Source: Nymphaea colorata
Lineage: Eukaryota > Streptophyta > Magnoliopsida > Nymphaeales > Nymphaeaceae
NCBI RefSeq assembly: GCF_008831285.2
Contig: NC_045147.1
Location: 19,348,581-19,412,580, forward strand
Reading direction: 5' to 3'
Length of the DNA stretch: 64,000 bases
Of this stretch, positions 12,370-25,300 are shown in pieces (position 1 is the stretch's first letter; every line of letters starts with the position of its first letter). The translations under genes and the position numbers were made by a program. The notes under the pieces were generated by a model that was not told the DNA's origin, searched no databases, and worked only from the letters and a program-made list of their open reading frames with translations.

Positions 12370-13367
12370 TCATGATCTCAGTATATGAAGGCACGTCTGC
12401 ATGTTGGTACGCGCTCGAACTAGTTAATGGCGGCCTTGTGGTGATGCAGGAACTTCATAGAGATGTTGTAGTTGATGATCAGTTTGCTTTCTCGATACAA
12501 GAGTCATAGGAATGTCCGCTTCCCCTGATCATCTGTTAAATTCTGATGAAGTAGTGCGATTTTTGTTTCGAGTACTGTCAATGAGGAGAAAAATGTAAAC
12601 CTTAGTACAGTAATGCATTCCAAATAATTTTTGTGGCTCTACCCTCTCTCTCATAATTCCAAATTTGATCAAAGATATGTAACCAACTCTCATCGGATTG
12701 TTCTTGGATTTTGATGGTTCTTTCTGGCACTGTTTTGATCTACGATTTTCATACTGCAGAAAAGAACCCAAAACTTGAAGTGTCCAAAACTCAGACTGCT
12801 TCCCTGTTGGCATAATTAATCTGTTTGAATTTACCAACATCCAGGGTTGTCTGCCTATTTAACAAAAGAATCCTTAAATTATTTGGCCATGATCTTTAAC
12901 TAGTAGTTTGAAATCAAGCTTGGTGAGGTCTAAAATGAAAATGGTTGCCTTTCTTCTAAGAACCATGGATTTAAGCAGTGGAGCCAACTCATGTTTGACT
13001 CGAACTTGTTAGGTTAATCAACCAAAGAGTCGAGCTCGAGGTCGAGCTTAACCTATAACTCAAGTTTGTAAATGAGTCGAGCTCAGGTTACAAGATGATG
13101 GACCAGGTAACCAGATCAATGTGCAAATGTAATAACGCAGAATTTGTGCATTTACATGAACCTTAACTTGTACATTTGAACAGTTCGTATCCTAAAAAGA
13201 ACTAAAAAGAGCTGGGGTATGTGTTGCTTTCGGAGGACAGAATCTTAAGTGCTATTGTCTATAAAAGCCCTTCAACGTGATTGGGATTTGGGAGATCAGA
13301 TTGAGCGTTGGGAGTTGTTAATGTCTATATGGGTGGTAACTTTGGTCGTCATTCTTAAAGAATCACC
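12370..13367. other. Intergenic: GA2ox 3' region and PPR promoter
   Basis: There is no gene here. The left part should hold the GA2ox 3' UTR. Around 12990-13085 there is a stretch with repeated gagtcgagctc words typical of degraded plant repeats. The right end carries a TATA-like box at 13260-13267 upstream of the PPR gene. Confidence 0.55.
13260..13267 (+). promoter_or_regulatory. TATA-box candidate of the PPR gene
   Basis: The word TATAAAAG lies 101 bases before the start codon at 13368, a usual distance allowing for a short 5' UTR. The assignment is by position and sequence only. Confidence 0.5.
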
Positions 13368-15146
13368 ATGATCAGCAAATACGTATCAACATCCTGCAGT
13401 GTTCTGTTAGGCGAATCACGAACACCCGCCACAATATCAAGCCTGCTTCCGTGCAATGCCACCAATCTTCTAATATCCTGTTTCCGACAAGGCCGGTTAG
13501 GGGAAGGCCGTGGACTGTTTGACGAAATGTCTGATAGCCACAGGGATGTTGTCTCATGGACCACCACCATCACCGGCTACGTCTCGCAAGAGTGTTACCT
13601 CGATGCAGTGACTGTGTTTCGGGACATGAGGCGTGAAGGTGTTCGTCCCAATGCCTTCACTCTCTCCTCCACTCTCAAGGCGTGCTCTGGCTTGAGCTAT
13701 TACTGGCTAGGCTCTTCCGTTCACGCGTGCATGCTGAAGGATGGATGGGAGGCGTCTAGTTATGTAGAGAATGCGCTTCTTGATATGTATGTGAAATGCA
13801 ATTGCATGCACGATGCTTGGTCGGTGTTCAATGGGATACACGTGAAAACTGCAGTTTCGTGGACGACCATGATTGCAGGATACTCTAGGAAGGGCGGCGG
13901 AGAGGTGGCGGTTCAAATTTTCCGGCGTATGCTTTTAGAAGGAGTTGAGTTGAATCATTTCGGTTGCTCCATTGCGCTGCGAGCTTCGGGGTCGATCGAG
14001 TCATTGGCCTGCGGAGAACAGATCCATGGAGCAGCAATCAAATTGGGTTACGACAAGAACATTGCCGTGGGCAATGCCACCATCGACATGTATGCACATT
14101 GCTGGAGATTCTTGGAATCCAGAAAATTGTTTGACGAAATGCCTCAGAGAGATTTGATTACCTGGAATACCATCATATCTGCATATGAAAAATTTGGCTT
14201 TCTGGACTGCCTACATGTGTGCATTGAGATGGAAAAGCAAGGTCTGAGGCCCAACTGTTTCACCTTCACTAGCCTGGTTACTGCCTGCTCGAATCTGACC
14301 GCCTTGGCCTGTGGACAACAGGTACATGGGCGCGCAATGAAGAGTGGGTTCAGTGAGGACGTTCCCTTAGCAAATGCGTTGATTGACTTATATGCAAAAA
14401 GCGGTGACGTTTACAACTCCAGAAGAGTTTTTGATGAGGCCCCCTCCAGAGACCTGGTTACATGGACATCAATGTTGATGGGATACGGGAAGCATGGGTA
14501 TGGCAATGAAGCAATCGAATTGTTCAATCTGATGATATCTAATGGTGTTCGTCCAGATCATGTGGCATTCTTAGGTATTCTTTGTGCATGCAGTCATTCT
14601 GGGCATATCGACTATGGTTTGTCACAGTTTAGATCAATGAGCATCAATTACTCTCTTCAACCAAAGCTAGAGCACTACGCATGCGTGGTTGATATGCTTG
14701 GTCGTGCCGGCAATCTTGAAGAAGCATTCAAATTGATCAACAGCATGCCCCTTCCAGCCGATGAATCTGTATGGGGTGCTCTTCTTGCTGCCTGCAGAGT
14801 ACACAGTAATCCAAGCTTGGGAAGAGTAGCTGCACAGAAGATACTAAGCTTGAGGCCAGAGCATTCAGGCACGTATACGTTGCTATCAAATATCCATGCC
14901 AGTGCAGGAGAATGGAGTGAATTTGCAAGAACGAGGAAGCTGATGAAAGAGAATGCTGGTAGAAAAGAGCCAGGCAGGAGTTGGATAGAGGTCAATAATC
15001 AAGTCCAGGTTTTTGTTATGGGTGATACTGCCGCCCCCCAGATGTCCCTTGTGTACGAAGAGTTGAAGGCACTATATCAGCTAATGAAAGAAGCCGGTTA
15101 TGTTCCTCACTTGGACACATCACTGCATATCGTCGATGACGGCTGA
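13368..15146 (+). CDS. PGN: PPR protein, E/E+ subgroup, PGN-like
   Basis: This intronless 592-residue pentatricopeptide-repeat protein has PLS-type repeats from about residue 25 to 480 (recurring patterns such as GRGLFDEM, DVVSWTTTITGY, ANALIDLYAKSG, DLVTWTSMLMGYG and LEHYACVVDMLGRAG). An E region follows (WGALLAACRVHSNPSLG, SWIEVNNQVQVF), and then an E+-like end (EAGYVPHLD). It stops about ten residues after that, so there is no DYW deaminase domain. Such proteins bind organellar RNA and direct C-to-U editing or processing. The arrangement and many segments match my memory of Arabidopsis At1g56570 (PGN), a mitochondrial E-type protein whose loss makes seedlings salt- and ABA-sensitive. The N-terminus could be a mitochondrial presequence, but it is short. 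The ATG at 13368 is the first in-frame start and follows 'cacc'. No break is seen. Orthology rests on recalled sequence. Confidence 0.88.
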   Translation: MISKYVSTSCSVLLGESRTPATISSLLPCNATNLLISCFRQGRLGEGRGLFDEMSDSHRDVVSWTTTITGYVSQECYLDAVTVFRDMRREGVRPNAFTLSSTLKACSGLSYYWLGSSVHACMLKDGWEASSYVENALLDMYVKCNCMHDAWSVFNGIHVKTAVSWTTMIAGYSRKGGGEVAVQIFRRMLLEGVELNHFGCSIALRASGSIESLACGEQIHGAAIKLGYDKNIAVGNATIDMYAHCWRFLESRKLFDEMPQRDLITWNTIISAYEKFGFLDCLHVCIEMEKQGLRPNCFTFTSLVTACSNLTALACGQQVHGRAMKSGFSEDVPLANALIDLYAKSGDVYNSRRVFDEAPSRDLVTWTSMLMGYGKHGYGNEAIELFNLMISNGVRPDHVAFLGILCACSHSGHIDYGLSQFRSMSINYSLQPKLEHYACVVDMLGRAGNLEEAFKLINSMPLPADESVWGALLAACRVHSNPSLGRVAAQKILSLRPEHSGTYTLLSNIHASAGEWSEFARTRKLMKENAGRKEPGRSWIEVNNQVQVFVMGDTAAPQMSLVYEELKALYQLMKEAGYVPHLDTSLHIVDDG

Positions 15147-18100
15147 AAGAATTTGAAGCACGTTACATGCAAAAATTAGCAACTGGTAAAATATTCCCAA
15201 GATCTTGTTTTCCTGGCTTCTGTCCTTTTCATAGCCTTTTTCTATACAACTCTTTTCATAGGAAGATGGGCATAGATGCCACTAATAGCCAGTTGTGATA
15301 TATATCTGTTGACAAGGCACGCGCAGGAGTTCCTTTACCAACACGATGAAACTAAATTCCTGTACTTAAGTCTTAAGATGCTTGTTTCCAACCCAATTAG
15401 TGTGTTTGCAGAGGCTTGGAAATGGGTGTTCTATTTGGTGGATATGTATTGAACTGTTTTAAACAGTAGTTACCTATGCCTCTCCTGACCCAGTACTTTT
15501 CTCTTAGTCTTCCACCTGATTGTTTGCTATGCCATTAGCTTCCCTTATAGCAGTGAATTCTTATATCCGCACTGATAATTTAAATGTCTACAAACTTTTT
15601 TTTTTTCATAATTTTAGATTTGATATGCAGTTTTCAGTTTATATATGTCTGCTCTGCTAGACAAGGTCAGCTGATGAATAGAAGGGCATTACAAGAATGG
15701 ATGCTCCAATATCGAGATGAAACTGATTGACAGGTAACAATTGCATGAAAAATGCGAACAGATTGAGAAGTGAGAAGAAATATCAGTGGGAGAGACAAGC
15801 TGAGGAAAAACAAGTATCTGAATCCTTGGCCTATGCAATTTTCACTTTCATCACATAAGAAACACGTAGAATATCAAAATAATACCCAACAGTAAAAAAT
15901 CATATTCATCACATAACAACCACATAGAATATAAGAAAGAGCCAACAGTAATGAATCCTATCAAAGCCAATGGTATTTTTCGGCAGCTATGACTTTTTGG
16001 TTACGAGTTTTTGTTCTCATGTTAATACACATAACATGCATGTAATTCAGGAAACATGAATAACATACACCATCCTCCTGTAGGTGACATGTGTTTCGTT
16101 TTAGTCGCTAGTCTGAGGATTTTTTCCCTCTTTTTCCAATTGTATTTTTGTTGCTGAAGGAACTGGGCATAGCTCAGCTCTGAAAATGCCAACAATTTTC
16201 AGCCAAGGACGTGTCAAATATCCGGAATGACAGATGTTGATCTAGCCAACTCTCAAAGGAGTTTGAGGATTATACAGGAGGTAGCATGAATGAAGCTCAA
16301 ATCAGATTTCTTATATTTTCAGTTGCATTATTTCTCTTTCTACTTTTCGATGCCTAGAACCTCTCTGTTGTGTGCTAGTTGCGGGGGCAAGGCTTTGGAA
16401 AAGTGACGCTTTGGTTGACTTTTGACTATCTTTTTTTTTTTTTTTTATAGAAGGGAAGGGGGCATTCGGGGCATCTTCTTCTTCTGTGCGTGTGCATGTG
16501 ATATCTTAGACTAATCATTCAACCAAAGCGGACATTTATTGATGATCCAGCACACTTGCAAATGCCCAAGGAAAGAAAGATCAGCTGTGAAAATGCCAAC
16601 ATTGTTCAATCCAGGCTGTGTTATGCAGCACGGCAGGAGCTGACTGATTCCAAAAGAGTCGAAGATCATACAAGGGGAGGTAGTTTATTTTATTCAGATT
16701 ATTTTTATATATTAAATAATGTGCACATGAAAATTCTTATATTTTGAGTTACAGTGTCATGTGTTTCATGTTTTGATTCATGAGCGAAGAACCACTCTGG
16801 GCTGTAGTTCCACCATAAACCTGAAACAGTATGTCAAAATTTTCAGACTATAGCACAAACGGGATTGTCATATATGTCTCTTGCTATCACTAAAAGAAGG
16901 GAAACCTCGAAGTCGTGAGGATTTTCTTCGTGCATGGCTTCATCATTGGTGAATCTTGTACCAAATAAAGGTTCGCCTGATGTGCGCTGTTTTTGTTTCT
17001 TTGCTGTGAGTTTTTTGTCTGTTTGCTGCTGTAAGCGGACGCAGTTTGCTAATTTATGCCAGCTGCTAGCAGTAGAAGCTGATTTTTTTTGCTTTTCCTT
17101 TTTAACAGACAAGCTTGGGGAACCTTAGGTGGATTTGAAAGCTACATCAAGGATAAAAGGCGATTCCACTGCTGAAGATATCATATAAGATTCAGGAGCA
17201 GAAGTTTCGAATACACGAAAGCTAATATTTGAGTTTGATGCCTCCAGTTGCTGCACTCACTTGGTTCCTGTTCAAGACCCAAGCGCCCTTGTTACCGTGG
17301 CATGACTTGGCTGCTCATTACAGTTGTAATATGTAAACGCCACATTTGCCTGCAAGGTATCAATCCATTGTACTGCAAGTTGGACTCTGTAAGGACTTGG
17401 AAGAGTTTACCAAGCAAGCCAGACCGCATCCTAGAGAAGTTTCGCAGGAAGAGAGTTCTGCGCTGTATAAAAGAAGACAATAAACGAGTTCATGGCAAAG
17501 AAGGCAGGAACTTATTTTTTACTTGTCAGCAGCAGTCGGGAGGCCTGTACCAAGAAAGCCAGAAAGAATGTCTTTTTCGCTTTTGTAGCAAAAAGTGGGT
17601 CTCAATTATGAAATTTCCCCATTTGAAACCCAAGAACTTGGGAGGTTAACTGAAAAAAGTGGACCTCAAATCTTTACATTTGGATCAAGTTAGAAATGCC
17701 AATGCTTGTGGATTATCCAATATATGTAAATCCGATCAATTGACTTTGGGTAAGAGAACCCAAAAATGATTAATAAACTGTTCTTACTGAATCAGGGGAA
17801 AATGGGGAGGGATATCTGAATCTCATTACATGTAAAAATTGAATTCGAGCTGGCATTCATCCATCGGAATTTAGCTCCAAGTCCACTTGAGTAATATACA
17901 ATTAATTGAATATGGTGATAGCTACGTTGGATCTGAATGCCCGCTGACATTCTTGCTGTTAGATATGCAGCTGTTTGGAGAGGTATGAACATGCATACTG
18001 AAGTCAGTATTCCACTTGTAATCGGATCGGAATTTCTTGTTCAAATCCAGTTAAATCAATTCAAACTTCCCCGTGGATCTCTTCATCTGTCGGGCTTAAC

Positions 18101-18283
18101 CAGGAAAGTAACTCACGTTGGTTCCGAGATCTTTGATTGAACGGAGCACGAAGAGGGTCGGATCCCGGTAACATTGAGGTATTGAGGATTTGGATGTGGT
18201 TCTCCCTATTCCGGCTGGATCCATATTAGTTTGGGACTAGGATCGGGTCAATAGATATCGGATCTCAGACCAGCTGCCGCTAT
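15147..18283. other. Intergenic region with a diverged local duplication
   Basis: I see no gene. The right end just before the SWC4 start is GC-richer and probably transcribed as 5' UTR (about 18284-18455). An open frame at 17248-17649 (+, 133 codons) matches nothing I recognise. The region holds the duplicated segment described separately (16170-16340 and 16572-16752) and a poly-T run near 16432-16447. Confidence 0.5.
16170..16752. repeat. Diverged direct duplication (two ~170-180 bp copies)
   Basis: The segment at about 16170-16340 and the segment at about 16572-16752 align in the same direction. Shared blocks are tcagct-tgaaaatgccaaca, a block ending in gaggtag and the block ttcttatattttgagtt (ttcttatattttcagtt in copy one), separated by indels. 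The copies are strongly diverged, so the duplication is old. Nothing in them indicates coding. Confidence 0.6.
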
Positions 18284-18455
18284 GAATAAAACGGAGGCCC
18301 GCGGGATCCTCCCGTGATCGCGCCAAGAAACTGGTGGGAGAAACCCGGGAGAGCAACTCGAATCGAGAGGAGATCAGAGACTGGTGAAAGAGAGGAGGGA
18401 AAGCAGGCGCGGGGAAATTTGGTTCCCTTTCCCTGAAGGGAGAGGAGATCGATCA

Positions 18456-21400
18456 ATGGCGGATGCAAAAGACATACTCGGCATCCCCAAGACGGGGTTC
18501 CCTGCGGTGCAGGAGAAGAAGCCCAGGCCCCCCAAGGAGCCCCAGAGGAAACCGGACGGCGTCTCCCGGGAGGTACTCAGTACACTTCTTCTTCATCCCT
18601 TTTTCTTCTTTGTTTTTTGTTAGGGTTTTAGTTTGTTTCTTTTGCTTATTTTGGGTTGTTCATTCCCTGTACGTTGATTCTTGCGCTTCGTATAGGTTTA
18701 CGCGCTTACGGGAGGTATGCCGCCTTTGATGCCTACGATCGATGTTTCTCATCTCAAGCGACGCGCTCCCGTGGATAGGGAAAAGGTCGGTGTGCTTTCT
18801 TCTACTTGCTTGGTTTGTGTCTGTGATAACTGGTTAACTTGGCTGTTTGGATGACGTTGGAGTGGGAGTTTTAGGGTTTTGGTGGCATTGACACCATGTG
18901 TTCTTGTTTTCTCTTTTTTTGACTGCCCTTGGATTATGGATTTTACCGTCGGGAGGTTAGGTGGCTCTGGGAACTAATGGTGTGGGATCTATCGTTAGAA
19001 AGATGCTTGAGTTTGATGTTTTTGTTGCTTCTCCTTCAGCTTAGGAGATGGCCCCTTCGCTTTGTTGCATTTTATGACTAATGTAGATGAGGTGCATTAC
19101 TGCTGCAAGTGCAAGATATGCCAAGATACTTTCTGTTAGAAAGTTACTGTTACCGACACCTCCAACCCCCATTCCGATCTCTTGACCAGCGCCTTCTGGC
19201 CCGTTCCTCTTCCTTTTCAGAAACACTTAAGTCGGTAATGGGTATATCGGACGATCTGATTTCTCCTCAGACCTTGAGGCTTCATTCCGCACCAGCCCAA
19301 CTCCTCCTGCCTCAATCACCATCAACCCCCATCAATTAAAAAGAGAAAAGGATTAGTTTTCAGGTTCTACCTACCAGTGCTTTCCGTTTGTGGAGTGCCG
19401 AGCTTTAACATTTGAATTTTGATTGGCGCCCTACGTGGTCCTGGGGTATCGAAGAGAATGTTGAGGGTATTCTAATGGTTGGAAGGCATGACCTTTCTCC
19501 TGTTCACGTGTTCCTACATGGCAGTTTGTATGATGATAGGATCCTTTGATTGGATCATCATAATTTGGAGATGAATAATTGGATATTTCTATATGGTTAA
19601 GGAAATCGGCAAGACATGCATCGACTTCTCCAGCAATTTGTAGGGTTTTTTCCTATGAGATACAACTGTGTATGTTTACATGCACGTGGAATTTGCTGAA
19701 GCAAAATGTTACTTCTTGCTTCGGAGAGGAAGACCCTACTATTCTAGACCCTGTTGTCAACGCTTCCAATATGAGTACATGTTTTGACATACATAATTGC
19801 AGATGTTCATAGAATGTGAGCGTATTCTCATATCTTGTGAATCTCTCTGTTAAAGTTCTTGGTTAGCCAGTTGAATAGAATAAAGAGCTTCCATTTAAAA
19901 GCTACCTTTGCTGTCACATCGTTTTAATCAAATTGAAGCCTGTAGGTTAGGGAACTTGCATCAATATTGTTTTTCTTGACTAGCCTTGGATGCTTGATTG
20001 CTGTCTCTTTTGCTTGGAGGCAACTGCATTTGTTGCCTAGTATTAAGCTCATTTTCTATTGCGAAAATAAGTTCTGTTAGTAATGAAAAAATAAGATAAA
20101 TTGATTTTAAGTGCTCACTATTTGATTCTTCAAATAGGGTTGTTGCCAATTAAGGCACATTACATTTTGTAACATTTTATTATACTTTGCAAGTAAGATT
20201 GATAGTTTGATATCTTAATCATGATTTTCATTTATTCTGAAAATTTCTTCATCCACTTAGGGAGCTAGATGCATTTAATTTGGGTTTGGAAAAACTTGGA
20301 TTTGGACTCAAATATGCTATGAGGCTGTTTGTTTACCCTGGATTTGAGATCTGAAAATTTGTTGTTCGTCTAACTTGACACTCATGCATCCAAGATGCAA
20401 GGATTACAAGTTCATGTTGTAATCTGTTCATCTTTCAAACAAAGGTTCTAAGGTCCTTGTTAAAATTGTGGGTTTGTGATCCAAGGTAAGCATCAGATAA
20501 CTGTATGTGAGCTCCACCAAGAATATGGAGCCTGCATATCAACTTGGAGTTATATAAAATATCATATTATTTTCAAATTCCACCGATATATATCCTGATA
20601 ACATCACAATATTAACACAGTATTATCATGAAATTTTCTTGGGGTTCTTGGGGATATCTCAGTTTATATACTTTTGGCATATGCTTTCTGTTTTTTCCTT
20701 CTCTTTAGCGAATGGAATTTTATAACATACTTGACAAAAAACCCTGAGACAGCAAAGGTAGCTTAGAAAAAACCCTTGAATCAGGATGATTTTGGAATCG
20801 TTCAATCTTGATCGAGTCCAAAATTGGAATGGATTTGCTCTCAGGTGTATTGACCGCATCTGACACGGTTAGTGTTGCACCAGCAGCATGTTTGAAGCCT
20901 TACCCATACCTGTACAAATGTCGACTCTTGTCGACACTGGCACTCCACCCTAGAGGAGTGTTAGTGTGACAGTGCTGCTATGCATTTGTGATAGAGCTAA
21001 AATAAAGCTTGAAACCCTTACATACCCTATTTTGCTAATTATAATTACTATAAGTCTAGTAAAGGTATTTAAAAAGCACTTATCTTTACCCTCATCACTT
21101 TTTTTTTCCTCTTTGGTTCACCTTCTAAAAATGTTGTTCATACTTAGATATTGACCTGACTCATTCCGTTTCTGTTTTCTTGATTGTTTGCACCTTCCTG
21201 GATTGGATTTCACAAGGAGTCTTGAAGCCATAATTATGATTATCTAATTTTGAAATTTTGGGTTTTCTGTGCAATATGCATTGTATTTGGCAGATAACTT
21301 GGCAGTGGCTTCCATTTACCTCTTCTGCACGAAAAGACAACTTGCAACTTTTCCATTGGGTAATTCTTGATTAATTAAGACTTGTATATTGCTACTAGAT

Positions 21401-22245
21401 TTATTAGGTTTGTGAAGTTGGGGATTGGTATGCCACTTCTTCTGATGTGTTTTTTTTCTGGTTAGTACTAAATTCCAATTGATGTTTACTAAATAATTTT
21501 TCAGGTAAAAGTTGCAAATGGTGTTCCTCCAACTGGTGACTATGCTTTTGCCAAGTATAATAAAGTATGCTTAAGTATTTTTCTTTTCTCCTTTTTTGGG
21601 TCAATATTTGTTAAGGATGTTAAATATGCCACATATTGTAATTACTTTTGGTTCCCCCTTTCCCTCTAGTTCTGCTCCCTAAGATTGTTTGCTGGTGTAA
21701 ACTGCAGCATGTTGATATTATCAAATACACGGACGAGGAATATGAGAAGTACTTGACTGACCCTGTAGGTACAAATTGAAACCATGTTTCTACCTGTCCT
21801 GTCATGTGTACTGAAACCATCTTCCTTTTTATGTTTGTATCTTCTAGAATGAAAAAAAGGTCACTTGCCTGCTGTTTACACTTTACAGTATTGGGTTTTT
21901 GATTATCTAGTGCCTAACTTTCCTTAGCTTTGCATTTTTTCTTAATCACTTCTTAATGTTCTTTGAACATGACAAAACCACTGAACTCAAGACGTGTAAG
22001 GAAGTATGACAATGTTATATCAGGATGCATCTACTTAATGCCTATTAAACATGTCTTTCATTTTGTTGCAAAATCAGGTTTTTCTATTTGCTATAATGAC
22101 ATCGTGTATGAATATAATTCAACTTTCTAGAGAATATCCATTTGGTCTTGGTTGACTTTTTCTGATGACATATATGTGATAGAGATTGTGGTACAGCACT
22201 CATCTTCCCTGCTCATTATAGTTCTCATAAGTCACTCTTGTCAAA

Positions 22246-22300
<55 letters not shown>

Positions 22301-25300
22301 ATATATATGAAAGCTACTTTGTATTGACTGTGCATATGGGTACAGGTGCATGCATGCATGTGAAATATGATGATAGTACAAGAGAAAGGAGTTGCTAGGC
22401 GTTGCCATTCATGAAATTAAATGCCACAGCAAGTTTATTTCCCCACAATGCTTGTAACATTGTGTTATTGACTTGTTCGTGATTGATTAGATTACAGCTG
22501 CCAAGTACCCTTGATATCCTAAATCTGCCTAGTGCTAATGTTTGCTGATGAATAGTACATAAAACATAGTTAAGATTGCTAAGAGTTCAATTTTCATGAA
22601 TTTTTTTTGCATCCATGATGGTAATGAAAGATTGATGCCTATGACCTGCCTATATACTACATAGCATGGACATATTTGGTAGGTGGAAATAAAATGTGGT
22701 CTCTATTTTAGTATTTTGAATTCTTCTACTTATTATCTTCCTCTTTTCATGTTTCACTAGTTCAATATAATTTCTTGAACTACTGATATTATTATAATTT
22801 CTGCTAGACAACACACAACTTGTGCTAATTTTTAAACAACAAGTGGTCCTTTTATTTGTTCATGCTGTTTAAATAGGAATTACATAATTTATTTCTACAT
22901 ATATGTTTTTGCTGCAGGATTGGACCAAGGAAGAAACAGACCAGCTATTTGACTTGTGTGAACAGTTTGATCTTCGGTTTATAGTTGTAGCAGATAGATT
23001 TCCGACATCTCGAAGTGTTGAGGAACTAAAGAGTCGATATTATGCTGGTAAAGCTTTCATGGTTTTAATCTGTGCCATTGCAAATGTTGTGATCTTTTGT
23101 GCATCGGTTTGATTATATTTTATTGCACTTCTATGGTATTTGATTTGTACTGGAGCTTATGGACCTCAAGCCCAGTTCATCCTTTTATTCTAGTGAGAAC
23201 ACACAATTCTTGCTTTTAAGGGAGGGAAAAAGGACTCTTCTGTTAATCACTTGTTCCCAGTTATGAAAGAAAGCGTGGATTATGTTTTTTTCCCCTTCTC
23301 TGATGTTGGTTCCATGCTTATAAACCTATGTTGAAATCTTTACACATTTGATATTTGAAGCAGCAAAACTTCAGTTAATTGATGCAAAATAATTAGTTTT
23401 GTATTTTATGATATCTTACTTATCAAATGTAGCTTTTTTGGCAAATTATATTTTCAGTTTTGTCTTATCGCAATTGCATCAAACTTGCCCAATTGTTAAA
23501 TATGAAAAGCATTTCTCAACTTTGTCGTGAAATATGTAAGGATACAAAATTATAGATATTGTGTATCTTGTAAGACTATCATAGGGATAATCCATTTTGG
23601 GTCCTATTGTGTATCCTCTTATTGGTAATTTAAACGGACAGTTTATAAAAATGGTTGTATCTGTATATCTTTAGCCTTATCTCTGTGAAATTGTTGTAAA
23701 ATCGATCCTGAACTGTTTGACTCTCTTTTCTATTATCTCCTATTTTTAATGCTGGCAGTATCTCGTGCCCTTGTCATTGCTAAGGCTCCGAATGCTGGTG
23801 ATGTTTCTGGACATCCTCTTGTTAAGGTTATATCAAGTTCCTCTAAATTTTTTGGCTGAGACTTTTTGTATTTGAAAAATGTGTTTTTTTTTCTGGTAGT
23901 TTGGATATTTAGCAAACTTCTCCATTGAAGTTTTTCTGTTCCTTTTAGGATCCCTATAATGTTAACCAGGAAGTTGAACGCAAGCGTGCATTGTCTACAG
24001 TTCTAACTCAAACAAAGCAACTGGAGCGTAAGAATGTTGAGGTATCACCTCATCTTGAGATGTTTTGTATCAACTTTTGGATGAATTATGTGCATCATGC
24101 ATACGTGTTTTTATAAAGAAAAAAGGAGCTGTAGGTAAGTCTTTTCATGTGGCAGGTGTTGCCTGAAGCAAAGCGGGTATCTGATTCACGGACAAATGGC
24201 TGGGTATTGATTGTCCACATGATTTTCTGTCCATTTAGGAGTCCATTATGAGTTATCTGTTATATGTCCTGTTCCTGTGTTATGGTTTCTTATGAATAAT
24301 CAAGTTTGGAAACTTAATCTCAGTTAGTGGCTGTTACACTTTTGAAGAAGTCCTTTTCCTGCTTGGGTGCCATAACAGTAACGTTTTTTTTAGTAATTGA
24401 AAAAGTGTGGACCTATCACGATAGATTCAAGAAATAAGATATTACTGGGATAAAAATGAGTAGTTCAGATGGAATTGAATTACATTATTGCAATATATGC
24501 GAAAAAATTTATTTTTAGATGTTTTAACTTTTAAGTGTACATTTTGAATCTTTCTTTTATCTGGGAACAATACTATAAAGATTGTTAGTTTCTTAAGCTT
24601 TGAAAGTGTTTGATATGCTTAGGCTTCTTCCAGAAAAATTACTTCTAAACGAAAGAGAAGGTTGCTAGCACGTGCAATATGCTGCAACCTTCCTCTCCAA
24701 AATTTTTTGAGACCTTTGAAGGATAGTCATATTGAAAAGTACTCTACTACATACTTGCAATCGTTTACCTGTTTCTTTGATTGCTTGCACAGAGTGTGGA
24801 GGAGTTGGGTGCAGATGGAGCTGTTGAAAAGGTTGGTGGGGCAGTTGATTCCATATCACCTAGCTCCAATATTCATCCAGCTATTATTTCATCTGCAGCA
24901 GCAGATATTGGTCCAATTCCTGCTTCACTTCGTATGGTAGGTTCATTTTCATCCAAATCTGCTAATGGTTGTTAAACTTGTTTAAGTTCACAATTAGTTT
25001 GATTTCACTTTTTTAGTCGTTCATTTCCATTGTCCAAGATCATAGCTACTGGTTGAATCATGTACTATATTTTCTATTTCTTGGGTATGCAAGCCTGATA
25101 AGCTGTCATCAATAGTTGTTTTGGTCGGGGCTGTATTTCTAGTTAGTTTGGCTGTACAGTGTACACCAAACAAAATCCCTCTGGGACTTTATCCTGCTGT
25201 GGTGGCCTTAAGACCTAAGATACAAAACATTAAACAAAAATATGAGTATATTGAACAAGAACACTGGGATTAAGGCTTCTACTTGCATTGATAGGTTAGC

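Noticed and set aside
17248-17649. 133-codon open frame before SWC4
   Set aside because: Basic, cysteine-containing translation with no match to any family I know. It lies close to repeated non-coding segments. A transcript would be needed to take it further.
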